A stretch of DNA of 64,000 nucleotides from MED660 sp002691025 (lineage in GTDB: Bacteria > Myxococcota_A > UBA9160 > UBA4427): assembly GCA_002170485.2 (NCBI GenBank), contig NHDZ02000073.1, positions 1-64,000 of the forward strand. The letters are read 5' to 3'. The translations under genes were made by a program, and so were the position numbers. This document shows positions 9,092-18,021 of the stretch, in pieces; positions within the stretch are counted from its first letter, which is position 1, and each line of letters opens with the position of its first letter. The notes beneath the pieces were generated by a model, which did no database searches, was not told the DNA's origin, and saw nothing but the letters and a program-made list of their open reading frames with translations.

Positions 9092-10200
9092 CGTGGTTAC
9101 CGAGTCCGGAACGGGCGGCCATGGATGCCGACGTTCTCGAGTGGATGGGCGAAAACAACTGGGAGCGGGACGAAGAAAGATTCGACGCCCTGGCGCAACG
9201 GATCTTCCGCCACCAATTCGATCAATGCCTTCCTTACGCGCGCTTTGCCAAAGGGCGTGGGGTCACCGCGGATTCACTTCGGCGGTGGACCGAGATCCCT
9301 TCGGTTCCGTCCGCCGCTTTCAAGGAAATGCCCCTCCGCTCCTTCCCTGAATCACAGACGCAACTCACGCTTCGTACCAGCGGCACCTCGGGATCCAAAA
9401 GAGGAGAACTCCACCTCGATACCTTGACGGTCTACAAAGCGTCGGCACTCGCCAGTCTACGAAGGCACCTGCTTCCCGGACTGGAGCCTCGACAAGCGTC
9501 TTTTCGCATACTCGCCCCCTCGTCCACGGAGATGCCGGACTCATCGCTTTCGCTGATGTTCGAATTCCTGATAGAGGACTTTGGCGCTCAGGAAAGCGAT
9601 TTTGATATCCGGAACGGAGTCCTGGAACTGGAGATCCTGACAAGAGGAATCGAAGCCTGTATCCAGGAAGAAAAACCGGTGGTTCTATGCGGGACCGCTT
9701 TTGCCTTTGTCCACTTGCTGGATCAACTCGCACAGCAAGGACTTCGATTTCCCTGCCCCCCCGGCTCCCGCATCATGGAGACAGGGGGGTTCAAGGGTCG
9801 CTCTCGAGAGCTGTCGAGAGTCGAGCTTCATGCAGGCCTCTCCGATGCTTTCGGTATCGAGCCCTCGTCCATCATCAACCAATACGGTATGACGGAACTC
9901 GGAAGTCAGTTCTACGACTCGACACTCATCGATCCAATCGGCCCGCGCCGAAAGCTGATTCCACCCTGGGTGGCCGTGCGAATGATGGACCCGGAGACTT
10001 CGTTGGAAGTCGCGCCAGGCGAAACAGGAATGGTGACCCTGCTGGATCTGGCGAATACGGGCAGTATCGCTGCAATCCAGACTGCGGACCTGGGGCGTGA
10101 GATCCCAGGCCAACCGCGTGGTTTTGAAGTCCTCGGCCGACAAGAAGGAGCGGAGGAGAGAGGGTGTTCGATTGCGGCCGATGAAATGCTGGGACACTGA
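9088..10200 (+). CDS. LuxE-like acyl-protein synthetase
   Basis: 370 residues, matching LuxE length. LuxE activates a fatty acid as acyl-AMP, holds it on a C-terminal cysteine, and passes it to the LuxC reductase. Here the ATP-binding loop TSGTSGSKRG is at 97-106, the INQYGMTELGSQFYD adenylate motif is near 265-280, and a cysteine (C360, in RGCSIAADEML) lies ten residues from the end, where LuxE has its acyl-accepting Cys. It starts inside the aminotransferase stop and ends three bases before the LuxC-like gene. Such LuxE proteins also occur outside luminous bacteria. No luxA, luxB or luxD is present. Confidence 0.85.
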   Translation: MTWLPSPERAAMDADVLEWMGENNWERDEERFDALAQRIFRHQFDQCLPYARFAKGRGVTADSLRRWTEIPSVPSAAFKEMPLRSFPESQTQLTLRTSGTSGSKRGELHLDTLTVYKASALASLRRHLLPGLEPRQASFRILAPSSTEMPDSSLSLMFEFLIEDFGAQESDFDIRNGVLELEILTRGIEACIQEEKPVVLCGTAFAFVHLLDQLAQQGLRFPCPPGSRIMETGGFKGRSRELSRVELHAGLSDAFGIEPSSIINQYGMTELGSQFYDSTLIDPIGPRRKLIPPWVAVRMMDPETSLEVAPGETGMVTLLDLANTGSIAAIQTADLGREIPGQPRGFEVLGRQEGAEERGCSIAADEMLGH

Positions 10201-10203
10201 GTC

Positions 10204-11502
10204 ATGACCCAGGATACAACCCACAAATCCGCCACCCGGTACCCGCAGGTCGAGGCAAGCCTTCGCCGCCTCAAGGAGGTAGGCGACGCCCTCCGGCAGC
10301 GCCCTCTCCAGGATCGGGTTGACGTGATCGGAGAACTCCTCAACCGGTTTGGAGAAGCCGGATCGAAATGGCATGAAACCCTTGTCGACCAAACAGTCAA
10401 AGCGTCTGGATTTTCCAGGGAAGGCGTCGAAGCTGGCCTTCGACTTGCGCTTGAGGACTGGCGTCACTCCGCTCTTCAGTCACTGGTGGATCAAGAACTC
10501 GGGAGTCCAGATTCAATGCGCGACTCGCCTCCCATCGGCCACTCCCTGACCAGCGTCATCCTCGCCGGAGTCATTCCGATGCCCAACCTTCTCAACACGG
10601 TCCTGCCACTCGTGATCGGTTCTCCGGTCATCGTCAAGCCCTCCCAGCGTGATCCGTATACTCCGGACCTCGTCGCCAAATGCCTCTCCGACATTGATTC
10701 AGAATTCGGCCGGTGCCTTGAAGTCGCCTCGCTGGAAAGTACAGACGACCCGGCCATGCGGCTTTTTCTCACCAGCCCCTGCGTGATGGCGAGTGGTTCG
10801 GATGAAACCATCCAGCAGATTCGAAGCCGACTCTCTTCCGATCAATCTTTCATCGCCTATGGCCACAAATTCTCCATCGCCGTGGTGAACTCCTCTTCCT
10901 TGAAGGAAGCCAATCAAAGAGAGGACATCGCCGANGCCCTCTCCGTTGATATTGCTCTGTGGGATCAATTGGGTTGTCTTTCTCCAGCCGCCATCTATGT
11001 GCTCGGTCCCNAGGCCGACCACACTCGNNTTGACCTCATGGAAGCCCTNGCTGAAAAACTGGCGGACCGTGAAGAAGAGTGGCCTCGCGGAGAAGCCTCA
11101 AAGCAGACCCGAGCCGACATCCGGCGAGAACGGGATGAGGCCGAAATGCGAGCGACCGTACCCGGAGGTCCCGATCTTCGCGGCAGTCAAAACTCCAATT
11201 GGACCGTGATCGCCGAAAGTGAACCCGATTGGCGCCCGACGCCGCTGCATCGTTTCGTCCGCCTCTATCCTGTGAGTGACTCCTCCGAGCTCCGATCCNT
11301 ACTCCAACCCATGCAGCGACATCTTTCGTCCGCCGCACTGGTGGGTTTTGCACCCGGCGAATCGCCCGAAAGGGAGTTGAAGTCCGCCTTGGGCGAGGTC
11401 GGGGTTTCTCGCCTCTGCCCAGCGGGTCGGCTCCAGTCCCCGCCTTTGGCCTGGCCCCATGACGGGAGGCCCGTGCTCCTGCCTCTCGCCCAAGGGAAAT
11501 AG
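10204..11502 (+). CDS. LuxC-like acyl-CoA / acyl-protein reductase
   Basis: 432 residues, slightly shorter than Vibrio LuxC. The family reduces acyl-protein or acyl-CoA to an aldehyde with NADPH, and is related to aldehyde dehydrogenases. The segment VILAGVIPMPNL and VIGSPVIVKPSQRDP resemble the nucleotide-binding region, and C258 in WDQLGCLSP is the expected catalytic cysteine. It follows the LuxE-like gene by three bases, so the pair forms the fatty-acid reductase unit. Several N bases between 10935 and 11299 leave a few residues undefined but do not break the frame. Product aldehyde chain length cannot be predicted. Confidence 0.83.
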   Translation: MTQDTTHKSATRYPQVEASLRRLKEVGDALRQRPLQDRVDVIGELLNRFGEAGSKWHETLVDQTVKASGFSREGVEAGLRLALEDWRHSALQSLVDQELGSPDSMRDSPPIGHSLTSVILAGVIPMPNLLNTVLPLVIGSPVIVKPSQRDPYTPDLVAKCLSDIDSEFGRCLEVASLESTDDPAMRLFLTSPCVMASGSDETIQQIRSRLSSDQSFIAYGHKFSIAVVNSSSLKEANQREDIAXALSVDIALWDQLGCLSPAAIYVLGPXADHTXXDLMEAXAEKLADREEEWPRGEASKQTRADIRRERDEAEMRATVPGGPDLRGSQNSNWTVIAESEPDWRPTPLHRFVRLYPVSDSSELRSXLQPMQRHLSSAALVGFAPGESPERELKSALGEVGVSRLCPAGRLQSPPLAWPHDGRPVLLPLAQGK

Positions 11503-11554
11503 CCGCCCAGCCCACATCAAGACACCCACAGGATCTCGGCGCTATGCGTTAAAT

Positions 11555-11569
11555 CGTTGTAGATCAACG
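11555..11569. promoter_or_regulatory. Palindrome upstream of the SUF operon
   Basis: Perfect CGTTG-TAGAT-CAACG inverted repeat inside an AT-flanked stretch, about 56 bases before the candidate -35 box and 100 bases before the Rrf2 start. Candidate operator for the Rrf2 regulator or another factor; it does not match the classical IscR type 1 site closely. Confidence 0.35.
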
Positions 11570-11610
11570 TTTTTACGACTGTTTTTCAGATCAAAGCGGA
11601 TTGGCTCGGC

Positions 11611-11639
11611 TTTACAGAACCAAAATGGTCCTCTATGTT
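11611..11639 (+). promoter_or_regulatory. Candidate sigma-70 promoter of the SUF operon
   Basis: TTTACA (11611-11616), 17-base spacer, TATGTT (11634-11639). The predicted transcription start is near 11646, about 23 bases before the Rrf2 ATG. Five of six and four of six matches to consensus with ideal spacing. Confidence 0.45.
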
Positions 11640-11668
11640 CATTTCTCCCCCCACACAGAAGACAACCG

Positions 11669-12223
11669 ATGATTCGCCTGAGCAAAATCACTGATTACGG
11701 CATTTTGATCCTCGCCGAACTGACCCATCCGCAACACAGCGAGCCCGAGGCCAGTGAAGGGGCAAAGGCCAGCAGCAACGCTCGTGAACTCTCAAGAAGG
11801 GTCGAACTGCCTCTTCCCATGGTGAGCAAGGTCCTCAAGACCCTCACCCGAGCAGGCGTCCTGGTTTCTCATCGGGGTGCACAGGGAGGATATGCGCTGG
11901 CGATCCGGCCCGAGGATCTGACCGTGGCCGACATCATCGCGGCGCTCGAAGGTCCCGTGACGCTCACCGAGTGCAGTGCCGGGCCCAGCCTCTGCGATCA
12001 CGAAGACAACTGCCGGGTTCGGAGCCCGCTCCTTGTCATCAATCACGTCATTCAAAATGCTTTGTCGAGCATCACGCTCAGCGATCTANTGAATCCACTT
12101 TTCGCTTCGCAACTCAGCCCACTCAGTCTGCTTGCGGNACCGTTCATCCAACCCGAAAACGAAATCACGACTCAAAACATTCCAAAAAAACCGAAATTCG
12201 ACAGCATGGGAAATAAAAACTAG
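11669..12223 (+). CDS. Rrf2-family Fe-S responsive regulator of the SUF operon
   Basis: 184 residues. The ATG starts MIRLSKITDYGILIL, the typical N-terminus of the SUF-associated Rrf2 regulators. A winged helix-turn-helix covers residues 1 to about 90, with an insertion of Glu/Ala-rich residues near 25-40. Three cysteines in a C-x6-C-x5-C array (CSAGPSLCDHEDNC) match the [2Fe-2S] ligand position of IscR/SufR-type proteins. It probably senses cluster status and represses or tunes the operon it heads. sufB starts two bases after its stop. A longer upstream frame beginning at 11459 runs through the promoter and is rejected. The C-terminal 40 residues are poorly conserved-looking. Confidence 0.85.
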   Translation: MIRLSKITDYGILILAELTHPQHSEPEASEGAKASSNARELSRRVELPLPMVSKVLKTLTRAGVLVSHRGAQGGYALAIRPEDLTVADIIAALEGPVTLTECSAGPSLCDHEDNCRVRSPLLVINHVIQNALSSITLSDLXNPLFASQLSPLSLLAXPFIQPENEITTQNIPKKPKFDSMGNKN

Positions 12224-12225
12224 GC

Positions 12226-13689
12226 ATGGAGAGCAAGAATCCCGACATCGAACGAATCGCCAATCAGGACTATCAGTACGGCTTTGTCACTGACATTGAG
12301 TCTGANCAGGTCCCGGCCGGCCTAACCGAAGAGATCGTTCGAATCATATCGGCGAAGAAGAACGAGCCGGACTGGATGCTCGAATTCAGGCTGAAGGCCT
12401 TTCATCGCTTCATGGAGATGCTCGAAGAAGGAAACCAACCGAGCTGGGCGATGGTCGACTATCCCGAGATCGACTTTCAGAAGATCGTCTATTACTCCGC
12501 CCCCAAGGTCCAGGAGACTGTTGAAAGTCTGGACGANATCGACCCCGAGCTCCTGCGGACTTACGACAAGCTCGGCATTTCGCTCGCAGAGCAAAAGCGA
12601 CTCTCGGGAGTAAAGGTCGCCGTGGATGCCGTGTTTGACAGTGTCTCTGTAGCTACGACATTCAAAGCGGAGCTGGAAAGCAAGGGGATCATATTCTGCT
12701 CGTTTTCTGAGGCCATGCAGAATCATCCGGACTTGATCAAGAAGTACCTTGGATCCGTGGTCCCCTACTCGGACAACTTCTTCGCCTGCCTCAATGCGGC
12801 AGTCTTCAGTGATGGGTCGTTTGCCTACATACCCAAGGGCGTAAAATGCCCGATGGAACTTTCCACCTACTTCCGGATCAACTCGGCGGGGACAGGACAA
12901 TTTGAACGCACGCTCCTGGTCGCCGATGAAGGAGCCTCGGTCAGCTATCTTGAAGGCTGCACGGCGCCCATGCGCGATGAAAACCAACTTCACGCGGCCG
13001 TGGTCGAACTNGTTGCCCTCGATGATGCGAGCATCAAGTACTCCACGGTGCAGAACTGGTACCCGGGTGACGAGAACGGGGTGGGGGGCATCTACAACTT
13101 CGTGACCAAGCGAGGCGCTTGCCGAGGTCGACGCTCCAAGATCTCCTGGACCCAGGTCGAAACCGGCTCCGCCATCACGTGGAAATACCCGAGCTGNCTT
13201 CTCCAAGGTGACGAATCTATTGGCGAATTCTACTCCGTTGCCCTGACAAACCATCGCCAGCAGGCCGACACCGGNACNAAGATGATCCATCTCGGAAAGA
13301 ACACCCGCAGCACGATCATCTCGAAGGGAATCTCGGCCGGACACGGCCAGCAAAGCTACCGAGGACTCGTCCGAGTCGGACCTCGAGCCGAGGGAGCCCG
13401 CAACTATTCCCAGTGCGATTCCCTTCTCCTGGGCAGCGAGTGCGGGGCTCATACGTTCCCCTACATCGATGTCGAAAACGAGAGCAGTGCAGTTGAGCAC
13501 GAGGCCACTACATCCAAGATCAACGANGATCAACTCTTCTACTGCAGGCAAAGGGGTCTCTCAGAGGAAGATGCAATCTCCATGATCGTGAATGGGTTCT
13601 GCAAGGAAGTCTTCCGTGAACTCCCGATGGAATTCGCCGTGGAAGCCCAGAACCTTCTTAGCGTCAGTCTTGAAGGAAGTGTCGGCTAA
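12226..13689 (+). CDS. sufB: Fe-S cluster scaffold component SufB
   Basis: 487 residues, near the usual 470-495. SufB with SufC2 and SufD forms the cytosolic scaffold on which sulfur from SufS is built into Fe-S clusters. The beta-helix core runs from PKGVKCPMELSTYF through RGLVRVGPRAEGARN, and the conserved cluster-assembly cysteine near the C-terminus is C440 in DQLFYCRQRGLSEEDA. Start is ATG two bases after the regulator stop. Eight N bases leave single residues unknown. Second gene of a seven-gene co-directional operon. Confidence 0.96.
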   Translation: MESKNPDIERIANQDYQYGFVTDIESXQVPAGLTEEIVRIISAKKNEPDWMLEFRLKAFHRFMEMLEEGNQPSWAMVDYPEIDFQKIVYYSAPKVQETVESLDXIDPELLRTYDKLGISLAEQKRLSGVKVAVDAVFDSVSVATTFKAELESKGIIFCSFSEAMQNHPDLIKKYLGSVVPYSDNFFACLNAAVFSDGSFAYIPKGVKCPMELSTYFRINSAGTGQFERTLLVADEGASVSYLEGCTAPMRDENQLHAAVVEXVALDDASIKYSTVQNWYPGDENGVGGIYNFVTKRGACRGRRSKISWTQVETGSAITWKYPSXLLQGDESIGEFYSVALTNHRQQADTXXKMIHLGKNTRSTIISKGISAGHGQQSYRGLVRVGPRAEGARNYSQCDSLLLGSECGAHTFPYIDVENESSAVEHEATTSKINXDQLFYCRQRGLSEEDAISMIVNGFCKEVFRELPMEFAVEAQNLLSVSLEGSVG

Positions 13690-13712
13690 AAGCCTTCAGT
13701 GGAGCCATTACC

Positions 13713-14459
13713 ATGCTTGAAATAAAGAATCTTTTCGCAAGTGCAAACGATAAGCCGATCTTGAACGGCATNGATCTGAGCATCCAATCCGGAGAAGTGC
13801 ATGCCATCATGGGGCCAAATGGCTCGGGCAAAAGCACTCTCACCAACATCCTCGCGGGTCGACCCGGATATGAAATCACTCAAGGTGAAGTCATCTTCGA
13901 AGGGGAGAACCTCCTGGAGATGAATCCGGAAATCCGGGCACGCGAAGGAATCTTCGTCGCCTTTCAATACCCGGTGGAGATCCCTGGAGTCAGCAACGAC
14001 TACTTCTTGAAGACTTCGGTCAATGCAGTGCGAACACATCGTGGAGAGTCTGAACTCGATGCGATGGACTTCCTTGAAATGAGTCGTGAGAAAATGAAAC
14101 TCGTCGAAATGCCCGAGGGCCTGATGAGTCGCTCGATCAACGAGGGTTTCTCCGGTGGTGAGAAGAAGAGGAATGAAGTTCTACAGATGCTCCTGCTTGA
14201 ACCCAAGCTGTGCGTTCTCGACGAAACCGATTCCGGCCTCGACATCGATGCACTCCGCGTAGTCGCAGAAGGAGTCAACGCACTGCGTTCACCGGATCGC
14301 GCGATGCTCGTCATCACCCACTATCAACGATTGCTCGATTACATCGTGCCCGATCAGGTCCATGTTCTCGCCGAAGGAAGAATCGCGCGCAGTGGCGACC
14401 GGAAGCTCGCTCTTGAACTGGAAGAGAAGGGCTACGGCTGGCTTGAGGATGCCCGATGA
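13713..14459 (+). CDS. sufC: SUF system ATPase SufC
   Basis: 248 residues, standard for SufC. ABC ATPase with Walker A GPNGSGKST (34-42), signature FSGGEKKR (146-153) and Walker B LCVLDETDSGLD with D170 and E171. ATP hydrolysis drives conformational change in the SufBC2D scaffold. The 23-base gap from sufB and the ATGA overlap with sufD show tight operon organisation. One N at residue 20 only. Confidence 0.96.
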   Translation: MLEIKNLFASANDKPILNGXDLSIQSGEVHAIMGPNGSGKSTLTNILAGRPGYEITQGEVIFEGENLLEMNPEIRAREGIFVAFQYPVEIPGVSNDYFLKTSVNAVRTHRGESELDAMDFLEMSREKMKLVEMPEGLMSRSINEGFSGGEKKRNEVLQMLLLEPKLCVLDETDSGLDIDALRVVAEGVNALRSPDRAMLVITHYQRLLDYIVPDQVHVLAEGRIARSGDRKLALELEEKGYGWLEDAR

Positions 14460-15811
14460 CTCGAGCCGAGCAGACTCCACGGTCGANCCAGACCGAGGAT
14501 TGGTTGGCGGCCTTTCCTGAATTCCTGGATGCCCGGATCCAAGATCCGGAATGGCGCCATTTCAGGGAGAAAGCCCTCAACAATTTTCAACAACAGGGCC
14601 TGCCCCACACCAAGCAAGCGGGATGGCGAAAGACCCCTCTGACCGCCCTTGATAAAATGGGGCCTTTTTCACCCGCCTCAGCCGACGCCCATTCGACTCC
14701 GGAGGTGGGGGAACTCCCGCAAGTCCACGCCGAGTGGCCTCGCGCTGTTTTCATTGACGGGAAACTCGACGCCGCGCGATCCTCGCTGCCTCTCAGCGAN
14801 GGCGGACTGGAGGTTCACGACCTGGACCAGGTCCTTCAAGAGGATTCGGCCCACACGTCCCTGGTCGCTCGGCTGGGAGAGCTCGCCGCCACGGAAACCG
14901 ATTCCCTGACCGCGCTTTCTTCCGCATTCATGCAAGGAGGCAGCGTCGTCCGCATTCGCAAGAACTGCGTGATCGACCAACCGATCCATCTCGTCTTTCT
15001 TTGGACCGAGCACGGCCGACTACGTTGCCCGCGCGTCCTCGTGACGGCCGAGTCCGGCAGTCAAGCGTGCGCACTGGTCGAACACATCTCTCAATCCGAC
15101 CATGCTGGACTGATCAACGGTGTGACGGAGATCTTCATTGAAGAAGGCGCACAACTGGACTGGGTGACGGTGGAGANCCTTTCCTCCTCGGCCCTTCATG
15201 TATCCAACCTTCAGGCCCAGGTGAAGGAAAAAGGTCGACTCGGCCTGTACCTCTTGAGCCTTTCCGGCCACTTCATCCGCAACAATATCGGAGTCGATCT
15301 GATCGACCCGGGCGCCCATGTCGAACTCAACAGCCTCTTCCTGGCGGGCAATGAACAACTTGCAGACCATCACACGGAAATCAGGCATCAGACACCGCAT
15401 GCCCAGAGCCAACAGACCCACAAGGCCGTCCTGGCGGGAAACGCGCGAGGCGTTTTTCGGGGACTGATCGAAGTGGGTCCCAAGGCGACAAAGACGGAAA
15501 GCAGCCTGTCCAGTTCAAGCCTGCTTCTTTCGAAGCGAGCCCAGATCGATGCGGAGCCTCAGCTGAAGATCTTCACGGATGACGTGACCTGCAGCCATGG
15601 ATCCACGGTGGGGCAACTGGATGAAGAAGCCCTCTTCTATCTATGCACCCGAGGCCTCGGAGCCGAGCAGGCAAGGCAACTCCTTACTCGCGCATTCGTG
15701 GATGAGGTCTGCAGGAAGTTGCCCACCCACAACCTGCGCGAGTTCGTCCGCTCTCTCGTCTCCGCAAGGCTCGTAGAACTTGACCAGATCGAGACGAAGG
15801 GGACTCTATGA
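14456..15811 (+). CDS. sufD: Fe-S cluster scaffold component SufD
   Basis: 451 residues. SufD pairs with SufB in the SufBC2D scaffold and is needed for iron acquisition. The protein has the helical N-terminal domain (EWRHFREKALNNFQQQGLPH region), a beta-helix core, and the C-terminal SufBD motif around HGSTVGQLDEEALFYLCTRG with the conserved His. Starts inside the sufC stop (ATGA) and ends in the sufS start (ATGA), so translation of the three is coupled. Confidence 0.94.
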   Translation: MTRAEQTPRSXQTEDWLAAFPEFLDARIQDPEWRHFREKALNNFQQQGLPHTKQAGWRKTPLTALDKMGPFSPASADAHSTPEVGELPQVHAEWPRAVFIDGKLDAARSSLPLSXGGLEVHDLDQVLQEDSAHTSLVARLGELAATETDSLTALSSAFMQGGSVVRIRKNCVIDQPIHLVFLWTEHGRLRCPRVLVTAESGSQACALVEHISQSDHAGLINGVTEIFIEEGAQLDWVTVEXLSSSALHVSNLQAQVKEKGRLGLYLLSLSGHFIRNNIGVDLIDPGAHVELNSLFLAGNEQLADHHTEIRHQTPHAQSQQTHKAVLAGNARGVFRGLIEVGPKATKTESSLSSSSLLLSKRAQIDAEPQLKIFTDDVTCSHGSTVGQLDEEALFYLCTRGLGAEQARQLLTRAFVDEVCRKLPTHNLREFVRSLVSARLVELDQIETKGTL

Positions 15812-17043
15812 GTNCGGGATCGCCCTTCGACGTCGACGTCATCCGACAGGATTTTCCCTTCCTTGAGCAGCCCCATCGCAGGGGCAAGCCNGTGGCGTAT
15901 CTCGACTCCGCCGCCAGTGCGCAGAAACCCCGATCCGTCATTGAGACGATGGCCGATTTCTACGCCCATTCCTACGCCAACATCCACCGCGGCGTCTACG
16001 AACTCGCCGCCAAAGCCACCGAACAATACGAAGGTGCGCGCGATCTCGCCCAGGGGTTCCTCAAGGCTGCCGATCGAAGTGAAATCATTTTCGTGCGCAA
16101 CGCAACCGAAGCCATCAATCTGGTGGCCCACAGCTGGGGCGAAGTCCATCTCCAGGCGGGCGACGAGATCCTGATCACGGCGCTTGAGCACCATGCCAAC
16201 ATCGTCCCGTGGCAGATGCTTTGCCAACGCCGCGGTGCCAGTCTGCGAGTGGCCCCCATCGACTCCAGGGGAGACGTCGACCTTGGAGCCTTCGAATCCA
16301 TGATCGGAGAGCGAACACGCCTCGTAGCCCTCACCCACATCTCGAATGCCATCGGAACCATCAACCCGGTTTCTGAAATGATCGCGATGGCGAAAGCAAA
16401 AGAAGTTACTGTTCTTGTCGANGGCGCTCAGGCCGTTCCCCACATGGCAGTGGATGTTCAAGCCCTGGGCTGTGACTTCTATGTGTTTTCCGGCCACAAN
16501 CTCTATGGACCCAGTGGTATCGGGGTCCTCTACGGTCGAAAAGAACTTCTCAAGGACATGCCTCCTTTTCTGGGCGGGGGCGACATGATCGAGACTGTGA
16601 CTTTTGAAAAAAGCACGTTCGCCCCACCTCCGGCTCGCTTCGAAGCAGGGACACCGGATATCGCAGGCGCGGTTGGACTGGGGGCCGCCATTCGATATCT
16701 CGACGACGTGGACTCCCAGGCCGCAGCGAAATGGGAAGAGGACCTGCTCGCCCATGCAGAAAAAAGTCTCTCCCCGATCGAAGGGCTACGCATCATCGGA
16801 CAACCGAAACGAAAAGCGCCCCTNGTCTCTTTCGTACTCGACGACATCCACGCACACGACCTGGGCACAGCGCTGGACCAATTCGGCATCGCGGTTCGAG
16901 TCGGGCATCACTGTGCTCAACCCTTGATGGATCTCTATGGCGTTCCCGCCACGGTGAGAGCGTCCTTTTCGATCTTCAACACCCCGTCCGAGATCGATCG
17001 ACTTGCCGAGGGGGTCCGCGAGACTTTGGAGATTTTTCGCTAA
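15808..17043 (+). CDS. sufS: Cysteine desulfurase SufS
   Basis: 411 residues, typical of group II (SufS/CsdA) desulfurases that release sulfur from cysteine as persulfide with PLP. The Schiff-base lysine is expected at residue 231 in FSGH-K-LYGPSG, where the codon reads AAN in this assembly, so Lys is inferred. The persulfide cysteine is C369 in RVGHHCAQPLMDLYG, and the RxGxHC context is the group II form. Overlaps sufD by four bases and sufU by one. The adjacent SufU is the likely sulfur acceptor; no sufE is visible. Confidence 0.95.
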   Translation: MSXGSPFDVDVIRQDFPFLEQPHRRGKXVAYLDSAASAQKPRSVIETMADFYAHSYANIHRGVYELAAKATEQYEGARDLAQGFLKAADRSEIIFVRNATEAINLVAHSWGEVHLQAGDEILITALEHHANIVPWQMLCQRRGASLRVAPIDSRGDVDLGAFESMIGERTRLVALTHISNAIGTINPVSEMIAMAKAKEVTVLVXGAQAVPHMAVDVQALGCDFYVFSGHXLYGPSGIGVLYGRKELLKDMPPFLGGGDMIETVTFEKSTFAPPPARFEAGTPDIAGAVGLGAAIRYLDDVDSQAAAKWEEDLLAHAEKSLSPIEGLRIIGQPKRKAPXVSFVLDDIHAHDLGTALDQFGIAVRVGHHCAQPLMDLYGVPATVRASFSIFNTPSEIDRLAEGVRETLEIFR

Positions 17044-17492
17044 TGGATGAACTCAGAGATCTGTATCAGGCCACAATCCTGGACCACAGCAAAGCCCCAC
17101 GCAATTTCAGGAAAATCGAGAACTGTCATCACACAGCCGATGGCCACAATCCGATCTGCGGCGACAAGGTGCAGATCTCCGCGGAGCTCGAGGAAGGTCG
17201 CATCACGGATGTNGCTTTCCAGGGAGCCGGCTGCGCNATCTGCATGGCCTCGGCTTCTCTGATGACAGAAAAGGTTTGCGGCCAGACCCTGGACGAGGTC
17301 GGGCAGGCCTTCGATGCCTTCCATGAACTCGTCACCGGAGACGCAGACGCAGTCGATGCATCCGGTCTCGGGAAACTGGCTGTNTTTTCTGGAGTGAGGG
17401 AATTCCCGATGCGAGTCAAATGCGCAACCCTGGCCTGGCACACACTCCGTGCTGCTCTCGGCGAANATGAAGAGGTCGCAAAAACAGAATGA
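17043..17492 (+). CDS. sufU: SufU-type zinc-dependent sulfurtransferase
   Basis: 149 residues, starting at the ATG that overlaps the sufS TAA. IscU-like fold with C39 and D41 in HNPICGDKV, C64 in GAGC-x-IC, and C127 in RVKCATLAWHTL, the positions of the Zn ligands and sulfur acceptor in SufU. The stretch between the second and third cysteines is longer than in IscU, as expected for SufU. It takes sulfur from SufS and passes it to SufBCD. Overlaps sufT by four bases. Confidence 0.92.
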   Translation: MDELRDLYQATILDHSKAPRNFRKIENCHHTADGHNPICGDKVQISAELEEGRITDXAFQGAGCXICMASASLMTEKVCGQTLDEVGQAFDAFHELVTGDADAVDASGLGKLAXFSGVREFPMRVKCATLAWHTLRAALGEXEEVAKTE

Positions 17493-17887
17493 ACGAAGAT
17501 CATTCAGGAAAGAGCGAGAACAATTCGCCTGAACCGGAGGCCACTCCGAACGAGCCGACCTCGGGGTCAGAGGAGGTACGCAACGCAGACGACATCAAGT
17601 ATGACGTCGTGGCCATGCTCAAGACCGTCTATGACCCTGAAATTCCTGTGGACATCTACGAACTCGGNCTGATCTACGANCTCGAAGTCGACCCAACCGG
17701 CCGAACCCACATCCTGATGACCCTGACCAGCCCCATGTGCCCCGTGGCCGAAACCCTCCCTCCTGAAGTGGAGGCCAAGGCGCGCGAAGTAGAAGGGGTC
17801 ACGGATGTGGANCTGGANCTCGTATGGGATCCGCCCTGGGATATGGAGATGATGTCGCCGGCGGCGAAGCTCCAACTGAATCTCTGA
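17489..17887 (+). CDS. sufT: SufT / MIP18-family Fe-S assembly protein
   Basis: 132 residues: about 35 acidic, probably disordered residues followed by a DUF59/MIP18 domain. The hallmark segment VYDPEIPVDIYEL and the SPMCPVAETLP motif with its conserved cysteine are visible. SufT proteins help Fe-S cluster maturation when SUF is the housekeeping system. Last gene of the SUF operon; the next gene is on the other strand. Confidence 0.9.
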   Translation: MNEDHSGKSENNSPEPEATPNEPTSGSEEVRNADDIKYDVVAMLKTVYDPEIPVDIYELXLIYXLEVDPTGRTHILMTLTSPMCPVAETLPPEVEAKAREVEGVTDVXLXLVWDPPWDMEMMSPAAKLQLNL

Positions 17888-18021
17888 CTCGAACCGAGAC
17901 GAAAAGACTCGACCTCAGTCGACGCCATCGCCGTCTCGACTGTCGATCTCATGACTCCAAGTCGGTCGACTCTTCACCGGACTTCATCGCCTGAACTCCT
18001 CGCCCGGGCGATGCGGACGAT

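Noticed and set aside
7769..11502. Luminescence (lux) operon
   Set aside because: LuxE and LuxC homologues are present but luxA, luxB and luxD are absent, so light production is not supported.
12322..13551. Long open frame antisense to sufB (over 400 codons)
   Set aside because: Mirror of a highly conserved, motif-bearing sufB; GC-rich DNA makes such antisense frames common, and its protein shows no family features.
15637..16755. Long antisense frame opposite sufD/sufS
   Set aside because: Shadow of sufS and its neighbours; no ribosome-binding site or motifs.
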